Assembly (NCBI GenBank): GCA_027307335.1
Contig: DAHUXD010000049.1
Span: forward strand, 98,111-162,110
Length of the DNA: 64,000 nt
Direction: 5' to 3'
DNA from: Acidobacteriota bacterium
Lineage (GTDB): Bacteria > Acidobacteriota > Thermoanaerobaculia > UBA5066 > Gp7-AA6
Both the position numbers and the translations under genes were made by a program. Under the pieces are notes generated by a model that ran no database searches, was not told the DNA's origin, and worked only from the letters and a program-made list of their open reading frames with translations. Every line of letters starts with the position of its first letter. The first letter of the stretch is position 1. Positions 34,968 through 42,450 of the stretch are shown here, piece by piece.

Positions 34968-35555
34968 TCAGCCGCGCTCGCGGCCCGCGCCCGATCCGCC
35001 CTGCTGTCGTCCCGAACCTGACCCTCCATGCTTGTCCGGCCTGGGCCGCTCTCTCTCCTGATAGCGAGCCAGCTTTCGCTGCTTCGAGCTCTGGTAGTCG
35101 GGCCGCCGGACCTGCCCATCGTTTCTCGCCTTCCCGCTCGATGCGACGGGCTTTGCCATGTTCCTCGCGGCCCTGATCGCAGCGTGCACGCCCGATCTCT
35201 CCCGAATCGCCTTCACCTTCGCCTTCGCGGCCTTCGGAAGCGTTCGAAGGTGGCCGATGTATCGCCCGTGCATCTTGAGGGCGGCACGACGAGCGGGTGA
35301 CATTCTGCGCCTCGCCGTCCTCTTGGCCTTCCGGGCAACCTTCCTCCCGGCTTTCTCAACGGCAGATACCGCACCCTGTTCGAGAGCGGCAAGCCGTTGG
35401 CGAAGTTCGTGAATCATCTCCTCGCGGCGTTTCAGGGCCTCGGAGACGTGTTTCGCCGTGAGCTTGCCGTCGGCGATCAGGATGTGAAGGACGTGGGCAG
35501 CACGGTCGGCGGTGATGTTCAGGGTCTTATCGATCCTCAGGGTCTTTCGTTTCAA
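34968..35555 (-). CDS. basic protein with N-terminal coiled coil, unknown function
   Basis: The 195-residue protein starts at TTG, fixed by AAAGGAG seven bases upstream. Residues of about 8-60 are predicted helical or coiled (ADRAAHVLHILIADGKLTA, KRREEMIHELRQRLAALEQG). A Lys/Arg/Ala linker leads to a conserved-looking block at about 90-140 (RRMSPARRAALKMHGRYIGH, LRTLPKAAKAKVKAIRE) that I recall in uncharacterised proteins, including acidobacterial ones. The tail is Gly/Arg/Gln-rich and disordered. The charge suggests a nucleic-acid-binding role. I cannot name the family. Confidence 0.65.
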   Translation of the reverse strand: MKRKTLRIDKTLNITADRAAHVLHILIADGKLTAKHVSEALKRREEMIHELRQRLAALEQGAVSAVEKAGRKVARKAKRTARRRMSPARRAALKMHGRYIGHLRTLPKAAKAKVKAIRERSGVHAAIRAARNMAKPVASSGKARNDGQVRRPDYQSSKQRKLARYQERERPRPDKHGGSGSGRQQGGSGAGRERG

Positions 35556-35800
35556 GCGAGGTCTCCTTTGAAGGGCCGGATTCTATAGCGAGCCGATCCG
35601 TACACTGAAACCTCCTCACCGCTGAGAGAGTGAGGAGCCAAATTGATTCGCCCATATCAGGACTGCACACAGCGCAAGATGTAAACAGGACGGATCATGC
35701 GGGCCCACTTTCAAGCTGGTGCCCCTGACGTTCGTCCCCCTCGTCGAGATCGCGCACTGGTCGGTCGTCGCGAGCCCTCGTCGCCTGATCCGGGATCTCA

Positions 35801-37138
35801 ATGAGACTCTCGGTCGGGCTGCGCCACACCCTGGCGAGGTCCCTCCGGCCGTTCACCCGGGTCCATCCCGAGGAAGCGGTGACCGCCGCCCTCATGACGG
35901 TCGCGGCCTTTCTCTTGCTGACCGGCTATTACCTCCTCAAGACGGTGCGCGAGCCGCTCATCCTGCTGCACGGCGGAGCCGAGGTGAAGCTCTACGCGCG
36001 CGCCGGCCAGGCGGTGCTGATGGTCGGCGTGGTCCACCTCTATGGCGAGCTCGCCCGCCGGGTCGGGCGGATGAAGCTGCTCATTATCGTGTTCCTCTTC
36101 TTCATCTCGAACCTCGCCGTGTTCGCGGTGCTCGCGAGGGCTCACATGGCGATCGGGCTGCCGTTCTTCCTCTGGGTGGGCGTCTTCAGTTACACCATGG
36201 TCGCCCAGTTCTGGGCTCTCGCCGCGGACATCTACGACGAGGAGCAGGGGAAGCGCTTGTACCCGATCATCGGCGGCGGGAGCTCCGTCGGAGCCGTGGC
36301 CGGCGGCCTGTTCGCGAAGGTCCTGGTCCCGTTCGGCCCCGCTGCGCTGATGGGCATGGCGATCGTCATCCTGCTGGCATGCGCCTCCCTCATCGGCGTC
36401 ATCGAGCGGCGCGCGCGGCTCATTCCGGTGCGGCAAAGCGACCCTCACCCCGATGAGCCGCTCGCCGCCGAAAGCGCCTGGGCCCTCCTCGCTCGCGACC
36501 GTTACCTCTGGTTCATCGCGGGCATGGTGATCCTCCTCAATTGGGTGAACAGCTCGGGCGAATACCTGCTCGACCGCACGCTGCTCGCCGCCGCCAGGCA
36601 AGCCACGACCAGCGAAGCCGGACTGCAGGTGTTCATCGGCGCGTTCAAGGCGGACTACTACGTCTGGTACAACTCGATCGGCGTCGGCCTCCAGCTCTTC
36701 GCCGTGTCGCGAGTCCTGCGGGTCGTGGGCGTGCGCGGGGCGCTCTACTTCCTCCCCTGCTTCGCCCTCCTCGCCTACGGGTCGGCAATGTTCTTCCCGG
36801 TGCTGGCGGTGATGCGGTGGGTGAAGATCGGCGAGAACTCGCTCCAGTACTCCCTGCAGGACACGACCCGGAACGCGCTGTTCCTGGTGACGACCCGGGT
36901 CGAGAAATTCGTGGGCCAGACCGCGGTCGATACCGTCGCCGTCCGCATCGGCGCCATCCTGTCGGCCGTCATGGCGATGCTCGGCAAGCACTACGGCTGG
37001 TCGACGTCCGCCTTCGCAGCGATCAACGTCGGCCTGGCGGCGGCATGGATCGGATTCGTGGTCCTCATTGGCCGGGAGAACCGACGGCGCAGCAGAGTGT
37101 CAACCCCGGCGCTCGTCGAACAGCCGGCCGCTTCCTGA
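35801..37138 (+). CDS. NTT (Npt1/Tlc-like) nucleotide transporter
   Basis: The 445-residue protein has about twelve transmembrane helices and the look of ATP/ADP translocase-like NTT proteins. It carries ALMTVAAFLLLTGYYLLKTV near the N-terminus, WALAADIYDEEQGKRLYPII in the middle, and KIGENSLQYSLQDTTRNALF followed by VDTVAVRIG late. These are characteristic of the bacterial branch found outside obligate intracellular bacteria, whose transported substrate is generally unproven. It starts at ATG 35801 with only a weak ribosome site. The PAP2/acyltransferase operon follows after 224 bases on the same strand and may be separately transcribed. Confidence 0.85.
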   Translation: MRLSVGLRHTLARSLRPFTRVHPEEAVTAALMTVAAFLLLTGYYLLKTVREPLILLHGGAEVKLYARAGQAVLMVGVVHLYGELARRVGRMKLLIIVFLFFISNLAVFAVLARAHMAIGLPFFLWVGVFSYTMVAQFWALAADIYDEEQGKRLYPIIGGGSSVGAVAGGLFAKVLVPFGPAALMGMAIVILLACASLIGVIERRARLIPVRQSDPHPDEPLAAESAWALLARDRYLWFIAGMVILLNWVNSSGEYLLDRTLLAAARQATTSEAGLQVFIGAFKADYYVWYNSIGVGLQLFAVSRVLRVVGVRGALYFLPCFALLAYGSAMFFPVLAVMRWVKIGENSLQYSLQDTTRNALFLVTTRVEKFVGQTAVDTVAVRIGAILSAVMAMLGKHYGWSTSAFAAINVGLAAAWIGFVVLIGRENRRRSRVSTPALVEQPAAS

Positions 37139-37200
37139 CGACGGAGGCGGCATTCCGCCGTCGCGGAGTTTCGGATCGCAAGCGATTGACTGGATTGGTC

Positions 37201-37229
37201 GGGGAGAGAGGCCTCGAGCCTCCGACCTT
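37201..37229 (-). other. degenerate tRNA T-arm-like sequence
   Basis: Read on the minus strand, AAGGTCGGAGG-CTCGAGG-CCTCT resembles a tRNA variable/T-arm region, but the loop departs from TTCRANY. No anticodon arm or acceptor partner is visible nearby. A very similar AAGGTCGGAGG start recurs at 42231-42262. This may be a tRNA relic or chance; it is not a functional tRNA. Confidence 0.25.
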
Positions 37230-37362
37230 GCCGGGGAGCTTCTCCTCCAGGGAACGCAGTGCGAGAGCAGCTTCCGAAGCCTCCAAGCCCGACGGAACCG
37301 GGCCAAGAAGATTTCTGGTTGCGGTGACCGCCGCGGTTCGGCGATATCCTGACCCTCAGCGG

Positions 37363-38253
37363 ATGCCATCAACCGCGCGCCGCTCACCGCCGAACTGGAC
37401 GACCACGAGCGACCGGATGGTCCTGGCGCTCCTCCTCACGATCGTCGTCACCTTCTCCGTCCGGCTGCCCACCGTCCCCGACGTACGCTCCGCGTGGGCC
37501 CGGCACCTCGCGATCCTTCTGGCGTTCGTCGCGCTGGTGGTGGCCATGAGCCGGCGGCCGGACGCGAGGTGGGTCGTGTGGGCGCGTGCCGCCGCCACGG
37601 TCGCCATACTGATGTATCTCTATTCCTCGCTCGGCGCTCCCGTCTTCGCCATCATTCCCTGGCGCGCGGATCGTTTCCTCGAAAACGTCGACCGCGCCGT
37701 GTTCCTCGGCCACTCCCCCGCGGTCTGGGCGTCGCAGCACATCGGCTACGCGGGCCTCGAGTTCTGGAGCATCATTTACGGCTTCTTCGTCGCCTTTCTC
37801 TACCTCTCGATCTTCCTGGGCTGCGTCGGGAGGCCGGAGCTCGAGCGCGACGAGTTCCTGACGGGATTCGCCCTGACGTACACGCTCGCCTACCTCGGCT
37901 ACCTGTTCCTCCCGACGACCGGGCCGATCGAGTCGATTGCCGGCGTCGCCCCGCCGACCGGCGGCCCGTTCCACCGGATGATCCTCGACACGGTCGCATC
38001 GACGGGCGGCAACCATGGCGCCTTTCCGAGCCTCCACGTCGGCGCCTCGGCGTATCTCTGCCTCTTCGACTGGCGGAACAGCCTGCTTCGCGGGATGACG
38101 TATGCGCCGATCGTGGCTCTGATCGGCTTCTCGACCATCTTCCTGCAGTATCACTACGTCGTGGACCTGCTGATCGGCCTCGCCATCGCCGTCTTCGCGA
38201 ACCGGCTTGCCGTCTCCTCGGGCCGTCGGCGAGTCGTCGAGGAAGCGGCATGA
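37363..38253 (+). CDS. PAP2-family membrane phosphatase/phosphotransferase
   Basis: The 296-residue protein has about six membrane helices and a PAP2-like active site. It shows GAFPSLHVGAS (His of the second motif) at about residues 222-232 and YHYVVDLLIGL (His/Asp of the third motif) at about 265-275. The first lysine/arginine motif is not obvious. The pattern TTGPIES plus SLHVG is closest to the inositolphosphotransferase/Aur1-like branch, which moves phospho-head groups between lipids or dephosphorylates polyprenyl or lipid phosphates. The ATG at 37363 is the first after a non-conserved upstream frame; ATG 37417 is an alternative. Its TGA overlaps the next ATG by four bases (ATGA), so it is coupled to the acyltransferase gene. 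Confidence 0.88.
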   Translation: MPSTARRSPPNWTTTSDRMVLALLLTIVVTFSVRLPTVPDVRSAWARHLAILLAFVALVVAMSRRPDARWVVWARAAATVAILMYLYSSLGAPVFAIIPWRADRFLENVDRAVFLGHSPAVWASQHIGYAGLEFWSIIYGFFVAFLYLSIFLGCVGRPELERDEFLTGFALTYTLAYLGYLFLPTTGPIESIAGVAPPTGGPFHRMILDTVASTGGNHGAFPSLHVGASAYLCLFDWRNSLLRGMTYAPIVALIGFSTIFLQYHYVVDLLIGLAIAVFANRLAVSSGRRRVVEEAA

Positions 38254-39605
38254 TCCGGCGCGCCCTCCGATCGTTTTCGAGGCTCGGACTGACGGGCTTC
38301 TTCCGCCGGCTCGACGTCGCGGGGCTCGAGCACGTGCCCGCCTCGGGGCCCGTGCTGCTCGTGCCCAATCATACGAACGCGTTCGTCGACGCGCTCGCTG
38401 TCGCGGCGGCCGTGCCGCGGCCCATCACGCTGACGGCCAAGAGCACGCTCTTCGGGCAGCCGGTCCTGCGGACGCTGCTCAGGGCCATCGGCGCGATTCC
38501 TCTGCACCGGCGCCAGGACCAGGCCGAGGGGGCAGACCCCGCCGCCAACGCTGCCGCCCTCGCCGAGTGCGGCCGGAGTCTGTCCCGCGGCGAAGCGGTC
38601 TGCATCTTTCCGGAGGGCGTCAGCCACTCGGACACGAAGCTGCGTCCGCTCCGGACCGGAGCCGCCCGCATCGCTCTCGAATTTCGCCCCGGCGCGACGG
38701 GGCCGCTCCTGATCGTTCCCGTGGGCCTCTGTTACGAAGCCAAGGAGCGGTTTCGTTCGGCCCTTTTCGTCCGCTTCGGAGCTCCTCTCGACGTGGCGGC
38801 CTGGCGCGACACGCACCCGATGGCGGGACCACGTGACCTGATCGCGGAGCTGGATGCGCGGATCCGCAAGCTGACGCTCAACTTCCGGCGGCGCCGGGAC
38901 GCAGCGCTTCTGCAGTGGACGGCCGAAGTTCTCGCGACGCATGGCCTTCCCCCGCCCCTCCTGCAGAAAGAACAGGGTCTCGTCGCCGAACGCGTGCGGC
39001 TCGCCGGATTGCTGAATGAAGGCTACGAGCGGCTGGAGGACTCGAACCCCGAAGTCGTCGGCGAACTCGAGGAACGGGTGCGCCGCTATCACGCGAGCCT
39101 GCGCCGGCTGGGCGTCGCGCCGGGCGAGGTCTATCTCGAGATGAACGTGGGCCGCGCCGCGCTCTTCGTCGTCCGCGAGATCGAGACGCTCGTCGTCGGT
39201 CTTCCGCTCGCGCTGCTGGGGACGGTCCTCCACGGTCCCGCGTACTCGTTGACGCGCGCCATCGTGACCCGCCTCTCCCGCGACCGCGACCACTGGGCCA
39301 CCAACGCCGTCATCGTCGGATCGGTCCTCGAGCTCCTGACGATCGGACTCGAACTCGCGGCGGCCTGGGTCCTCCTCTCCTGGCCCTTCGCGTTGGCCGC
39401 GACGATTCTCGTTCCCTACAGCGGCTGGTACGTCCTCCTCTACCGCGACCGTGCCGGAGGCATCTTTCGCCGGACCCGCACGTTTCTCCGCTTCCTCTTC
39501 CAGCGAGGGCTCCAGCGACGGCTCGCCGACGAAGGGCGCGCCATCATCGCGGCCATCGAGGGCCTCGGCCGGAACCTGCCCGAGGCGGCGCCGCAGCCGT
39601 CATGA
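38250..39605 (+). CDS. PlsC-like lysophospholipid/glycerol-phosphate acyltransferase with membrane C-terminus
   Basis: The 451-residue protein has a PlsC-type acyltransferase domain at about residues 20-220. The catalytic motif is VPNHTNAFVDAL (His-x5-Asp, as in the NHPN-type subfamily). The glycerol-phosphate-binding FPEGVSHSDTKLRPLRTGAA lies near 130, and LLIVPVGLCYE near 155. A helical region and two membrane helices follow (TIGLELAAAWVLLSWPFALA). It should acylate a glycerol- or lyso-phospholipid at the cytoplasmic membrane face. It overlaps the PAP2 gene upstream and the PEP-synthase-like gene downstream by ATGA junctions, so the three are one operon. No acyl carrier or diacylglycerol kinase gene is adjacent. 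Confidence 0.9.
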   Translation: MIRRALRSFSRLGLTGFFRRLDVAGLEHVPASGPVLLVPNHTNAFVDALAVAAAVPRPITLTAKSTLFGQPVLRTLLRAIGAIPLHRRQDQAEGADPAANAAALAECGRSLSRGEAVCIFPEGVSHSDTKLRPLRTGAARIALEFRPGATGPLLIVPVGLCYEAKERFRSALFVRFGAPLDVAAWRDTHPMAGPRDLIAELDARIRKLTLNFRRRRDAALLQWTAEVLATHGLPPPLLQKEQGLVAERVRLAGLLNEGYERLEDSNPEVVGELEERVRRYHASLRRLGVAPGEVYLEMNVGRAALFVVREIETLVVGLPLALLGTVLHGPAYSLTRAIVTRLSRDRDHWATNAVIVGSVLELLTIGLELAAAWVLLSWPFALAATILVPYSGWYVLLYRDRAGGIFRRTRTFLRFLFQRGLQRRLADEGRAIIAAIEGLGRNLPEAAPQPS

Positions 39606-42100
39606 GCTGGGTGCTCGAGTTCGGCGACCCGGCGGCTCGATCGGCGGCCGCCACGGGGGGCAAGGGATCGAGCCTCGCGCGCCACTTCGCCGCCGGTTTC
39701 CCGGTTCCTCCGGGCCTCGTCGTTAGCGCGGACGCGGATCGGGCGTTTCGCAAAGCCGAGCCCGATTTCCACCGCGCGCTCGAAGAGCTCGACCTGACGC
39801 GCCCCGAGGTCCTGCGGCGGCAATGCGAGGCCATTCGTGCCCGGCTGCTCGGCCGGCCGCTGCCGGCCGATCTCGTCCGGGAACTGTCGCAGCGCCTTCC
39901 GCCGCTCCTCGCGCAGGGACCGGTCGCCGTGCGATCGTCTTCGACCCTCGAGGACCTGGCGGGAGCCGCCTTCGCCGGCCAGCACGACACCTTCTTGAAC
40001 CGCTCGACAGTCGAGAGCGTGCTCGACGCGTTGCGGCGCTGCTTCGCGTCCCTCTGGGAGGACCGCGCCGTGCGCTACCGGACCGAGCGGGGCTACGGCC
40101 AGGAGCAGGCCGCGATGGCCGTGGTGATCCAATCCATGGTCAGGAGCGAGTCCGCGGGCGTCGCCTTCACCGTCGATCCGATTACGGGTGACGCCGGCCG
40201 GATCCTGATCAACAGCGCCTGGGGACTCGGAGAGACGGTGGTGTCCGGCGACGGAGACGTCGATCAGTTCGTCCTCGACCGAAAGACGGGTCGCCCGCTC
40301 GAGACGCGGATCGCCGAGAAGAGAAAAGCCATCGTCGCCGCGTCGGACGGGACCCGCATCGTGGAGGTCGCCGGCGAGCGCGCCGCGGCGAGCTCGCTCT
40401 CCGACCGTGAGCTCGGGGAGCTCTGGCGGCTCTGCCTCGCCGTCGAACGGCACGCCGGTTTTCCCCAGGACCTCGAGTGGGGTGTGGCGGGCGGTCGGGT
40501 GTTCCTGCTGCAGGCGAGGCCCATCACGAAGCTGCCCGACCGGTGGACGCGCGACGAGTCGGCCGAGCGGTTCCCGAACGTCATCGCCCCTCTGACGTGG
40601 GACTACGCGCAGCAGGGCCTCCACATCTCCCTGACCCACTCCCTGCGGATGATGGGACTGCCCCCGTTCGAGGGTCACTGGTTCGCGCGATTCGGCGGAT
40701 ACATCTATGGCAATCAGACCGCGGTCAAGCTCTTCACCATCGGTTTTCCTCCCTTCGAAAACCTCGACGAGCTGCGCCAGCTCCTTCCGCGGATGCGCGA
40801 GCGCTATCCATGGGTCGAACGCCTGCCCGCGTCCTGGGCGCGGGACCTGGACCGGTATCTGCTTCGGCTGGGAGCGCTCGCGGCGATCGACCCGGCGGGC
40901 CTGTCGGAAGACGAGCTCGGCAAACTCGTCGAGGACCTCGCCCGCGCGGGCGAAGAGTACTTCCTGCCGAACCTCGCGATCTCGCTGACGCACGCGCTCG
41001 TGCACAGCAGTCTCTTTCGGTTCTTGAGCTTGCTCGCCGAGCCGGCCGCGGCCGCGAAGCTCTACGACGAGCTCGTCGGCTACTGCGAGACGAAGACGAG
41101 CGTCGTCAATGCCGATCTGCAGGAGCTGGCTCGTTTGGCGCGCCGCGACACGGCGCTCGAACGTTTGCTGCGCCAGACGGAGCGGCGCGCGATCGTGGAC
41201 GGCAATCGGCTATCCGACTTTCCGGCCTTCGAAAAGACGTTTGCAAGGTTCCTCGAGGACCACGGCCACCGCGAGGTCGACTTCGACGCCTTCCAGCCGA
41301 CCTGGTCCGGGCAGCCCTGGGTCGTGCTCGAGAACGTGCGGCTTCTGCTCGAGCAGCCGGACCTCCCCGACCCCGCGGCACGGTCGGCCGAGCTCCGGGA
41401 AATCCAGCAGCGGGCGGAAGACCGCCTCGCGGTGCTCCTGCCGGAGGACCTGCGCTTCTTCGGCGCTGAGCTCGTCCGGCTCTGCCGCGCCTACACGGCC
41501 CTCGACGACATCGAGCACTATCAGACGACCCGCTTGAACGTCCCCTTCCGTCGCGCGCTCATGGAGCTGGGGCTTCGTCTGTCCCGAAGAGGAGTCCTCG
41601 AATCGGCGGAAGCGATCTTCTTCCTTCGACGCCCCACGCTCGAAGGGCTTCTCGCGGGGCGCGTCTCGGAAGCCGACGCCCGACGGGAGGCCAGCGAAGG
41701 CGCCCTGGAATACAGCCGTCGATCGAAGGAGGCGCCGCCCTGGGTCTGGGGCGAAGCCCCCGCGGCACCCTCGAGCGGCGCGCTGCGAGGCCTGCCGGGC
41801 TCGCCGGGTGTGGCGGAGGGATCGGTCTTCCTCGTCCATTCGGTGGACGACTTCGCTCGTTTCCCCTCCGGCGCGGTCCTCGTCGCCCGAACCACGAGTC
41901 CGTCGTGGACTCCGCTGTTCTACAGCGCGTGCGCGGTCGTCACCGAGAGCGGAGGGCCGCTGTCCCATGGCGCCGTCACGGCGCGCGAGGTCGGAATCCC
42001 CGCGGTCATGGCGGTACAGGGAATCCTGCAGGCCGTCGCCGATGGAATCCGAGTTCGCGTCAACGGAACTGCCGGGACCGTCGAAGAGCTCTCGCGCTGA
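39602..42100 (+). CDS. PEP-synthase / rifampicin-phosphotransferase-like dikinase
   Basis: The 832-residue protein has the three-part dikinase layout. An N-terminal ATP-grasp PPDK_N domain covers about residues 1-310 (GGKGSSLARHFAAGFPVPPG, VAVRSSSTLEDLAGAAFAGQ, WGLGETVVSGDGDVDQFVL). A ~400-residue middle region follows. The swivelling phosphohistidine domain is at the end, with His789 in GPLSHGAVTAREVGIPAVMA. It lacks the PEP/pyruvate TIM-barrel domain of true PEP synthase and has SHGA instead of CHAA. This matches rifampicin phosphotransferase-like enzymes, which phosphorylate a bound acceptor. Coupled to a PAP2 and an acyltransferase gene by ATGA overlaps, it may act on a lipid or polyol precursor; the acceptor is unknown. 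Confidence 0.87.
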   Translation: MSWVLEFGDPAARSAAATGGKGSSLARHFAAGFPVPPGLVVSADADRAFRKAEPDFHRALEELDLTRPEVLRRQCEAIRARLLGRPLPADLVRELSQRLPPLLAQGPVAVRSSSTLEDLAGAAFAGQHDTFLNRSTVESVLDALRRCFASLWEDRAVRYRTERGYGQEQAAMAVVIQSMVRSESAGVAFTVDPITGDAGRILINSAWGLGETVVSGDGDVDQFVLDRKTGRPLETRIAEKRKAIVAASDGTRIVEVAGERAAASSLSDRELGELWRLCLAVERHAGFPQDLEWGVAGGRVFLLQARPITKLPDRWTRDESAERFPNVIAPLTWDYAQQGLHISLTHSLRMMGLPPFEGHWFARFGGYIYGNQTAVKLFTIGFPPFENLDELRQLLPRMRERYPWVERLPASWARDLDRYLLRLGALAAIDPAGLSEDELGKLVEDLARAGEEYFLPNLAISLTHALVHSSLFRFLSLLAEPAAAAKLYDELVGYCETKTSVVNADLQELARLARRDTALERLLRQTERRAIVDGNRLSDFPAFEKTFARFLEDHGHREVDFDAFQPTWSGQPWVVLENVRLLLEQPDLPDPAARSAELREIQQRAEDRLAVLLPEDLRFFGAELVRLCRAYTALDDIEHYQTTRLNVPFRRALMELGLRLSRRGVLESAEAIFFLRRPTLEGLLAGRVSEADARREASEGALEYSRRSKEAPPWVWGEAPAAPSSGALRGLPGSPGVAEGSVFLVHSVDDFARFPSGAVLVARTTSPSWTPLFYSACAVVTESGGPLSHGAVTAREVGIPAVMAVQGILQAVADGIRVRVNGTAGTVEELSR

Positions 42101-42194
42101 ACGGCCGCACCGCGGCGAGACCCAGCTCCCGCGCCGCGCCGACGCGGAAGTCCGCCGACACTCCCCCAGGCGCTCGGCGGTTCAGGAACAGAAA

Positions 42195-42216
42195 CGCCGG
42201 GAGCTTCCTCCCGGCG
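42195..42216 (-). terminator. rho-independent-type hairpin after tRNA relic
   Basis: CGCCGGGAG-CTTC-CTCCCGGCG is a perfect 9-base-pair stem with a four-base loop. On the minus strand it is followed by TTTCTGTT, so it reads as a terminator in that direction, just downstream of the tRNA-like relic. On the plus strand, 95 bases after the dikinase stop, it is followed by ACCTATTGG, not a T-run, so it is weaker for that operon. The rest of 42101-42450 holds only the relic and the leader of the next gene. Confidence 0.55.
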
Positions 42217-42230
42217 ACCTATTGGCTTGA

Positions 42231-42262
42231 TTGCGGCGTGAGGATTTGAACCTCCGACCTTC
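42231..42262 (-). other. 3' relic of a tRNA gene
   Basis: On the minus strand this reads AAGGTCGGAGG-TTCAAAT-CCTCA and then CGCCGCA. The T-loop is perfect (TTCRANY), four of five T-stem pairs form, and a 7-base 3' acceptor-like strand follows. The 5' acceptor partner (TGCGGCG), D-arm and anticodon arm are not found in the next ~150 bases. A hairpin terminator follows it in the same direction. This looks like the surviving 3' end of a tRNA gene whose 5' part has been lost. Confidence 0.45.
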
Positions 42263-42450
42263 GAGTGGCTCGCGAGGCTCGCTCCTCCCAGCCATCACGG
42301 AATTCTGGCCCTACCGGCACAAGTGTCGATGGCTCCTATCCACGCGCGCCGACGGCGATCGATTTCGCTCCCACCGGGTCCGTCAGGTCGTTGGCCGCGA
42401 CAGTCGTAGAATGCCGCCAACGGAGCGTGACTCGCTGGAGGGTAACTCCC

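Noticed and set aside
36541..37362. Upstream extension of the PAP2 gene through the transporter and the relic
   Set aside because: The extra residues are Arg/Pro-rich and lie antisense or out of frame to known features; the helix pattern begins after 37363.
42231..42262. Functional tRNA gene
   Set aside because: Only the T-arm and 3' acceptor strand can be found; no anticodon arm or 5' acceptor partner, and one T-stem pair is mismatched.
42265..42450. N-terminal extension of the BNR-like protein to the first ATG
   Set aside because: It would place 62 Arg/Ser-rich residues before a signal peptide and start inside the sequence beside the tRNA relic; GTG 42451 has a good ribosome site.
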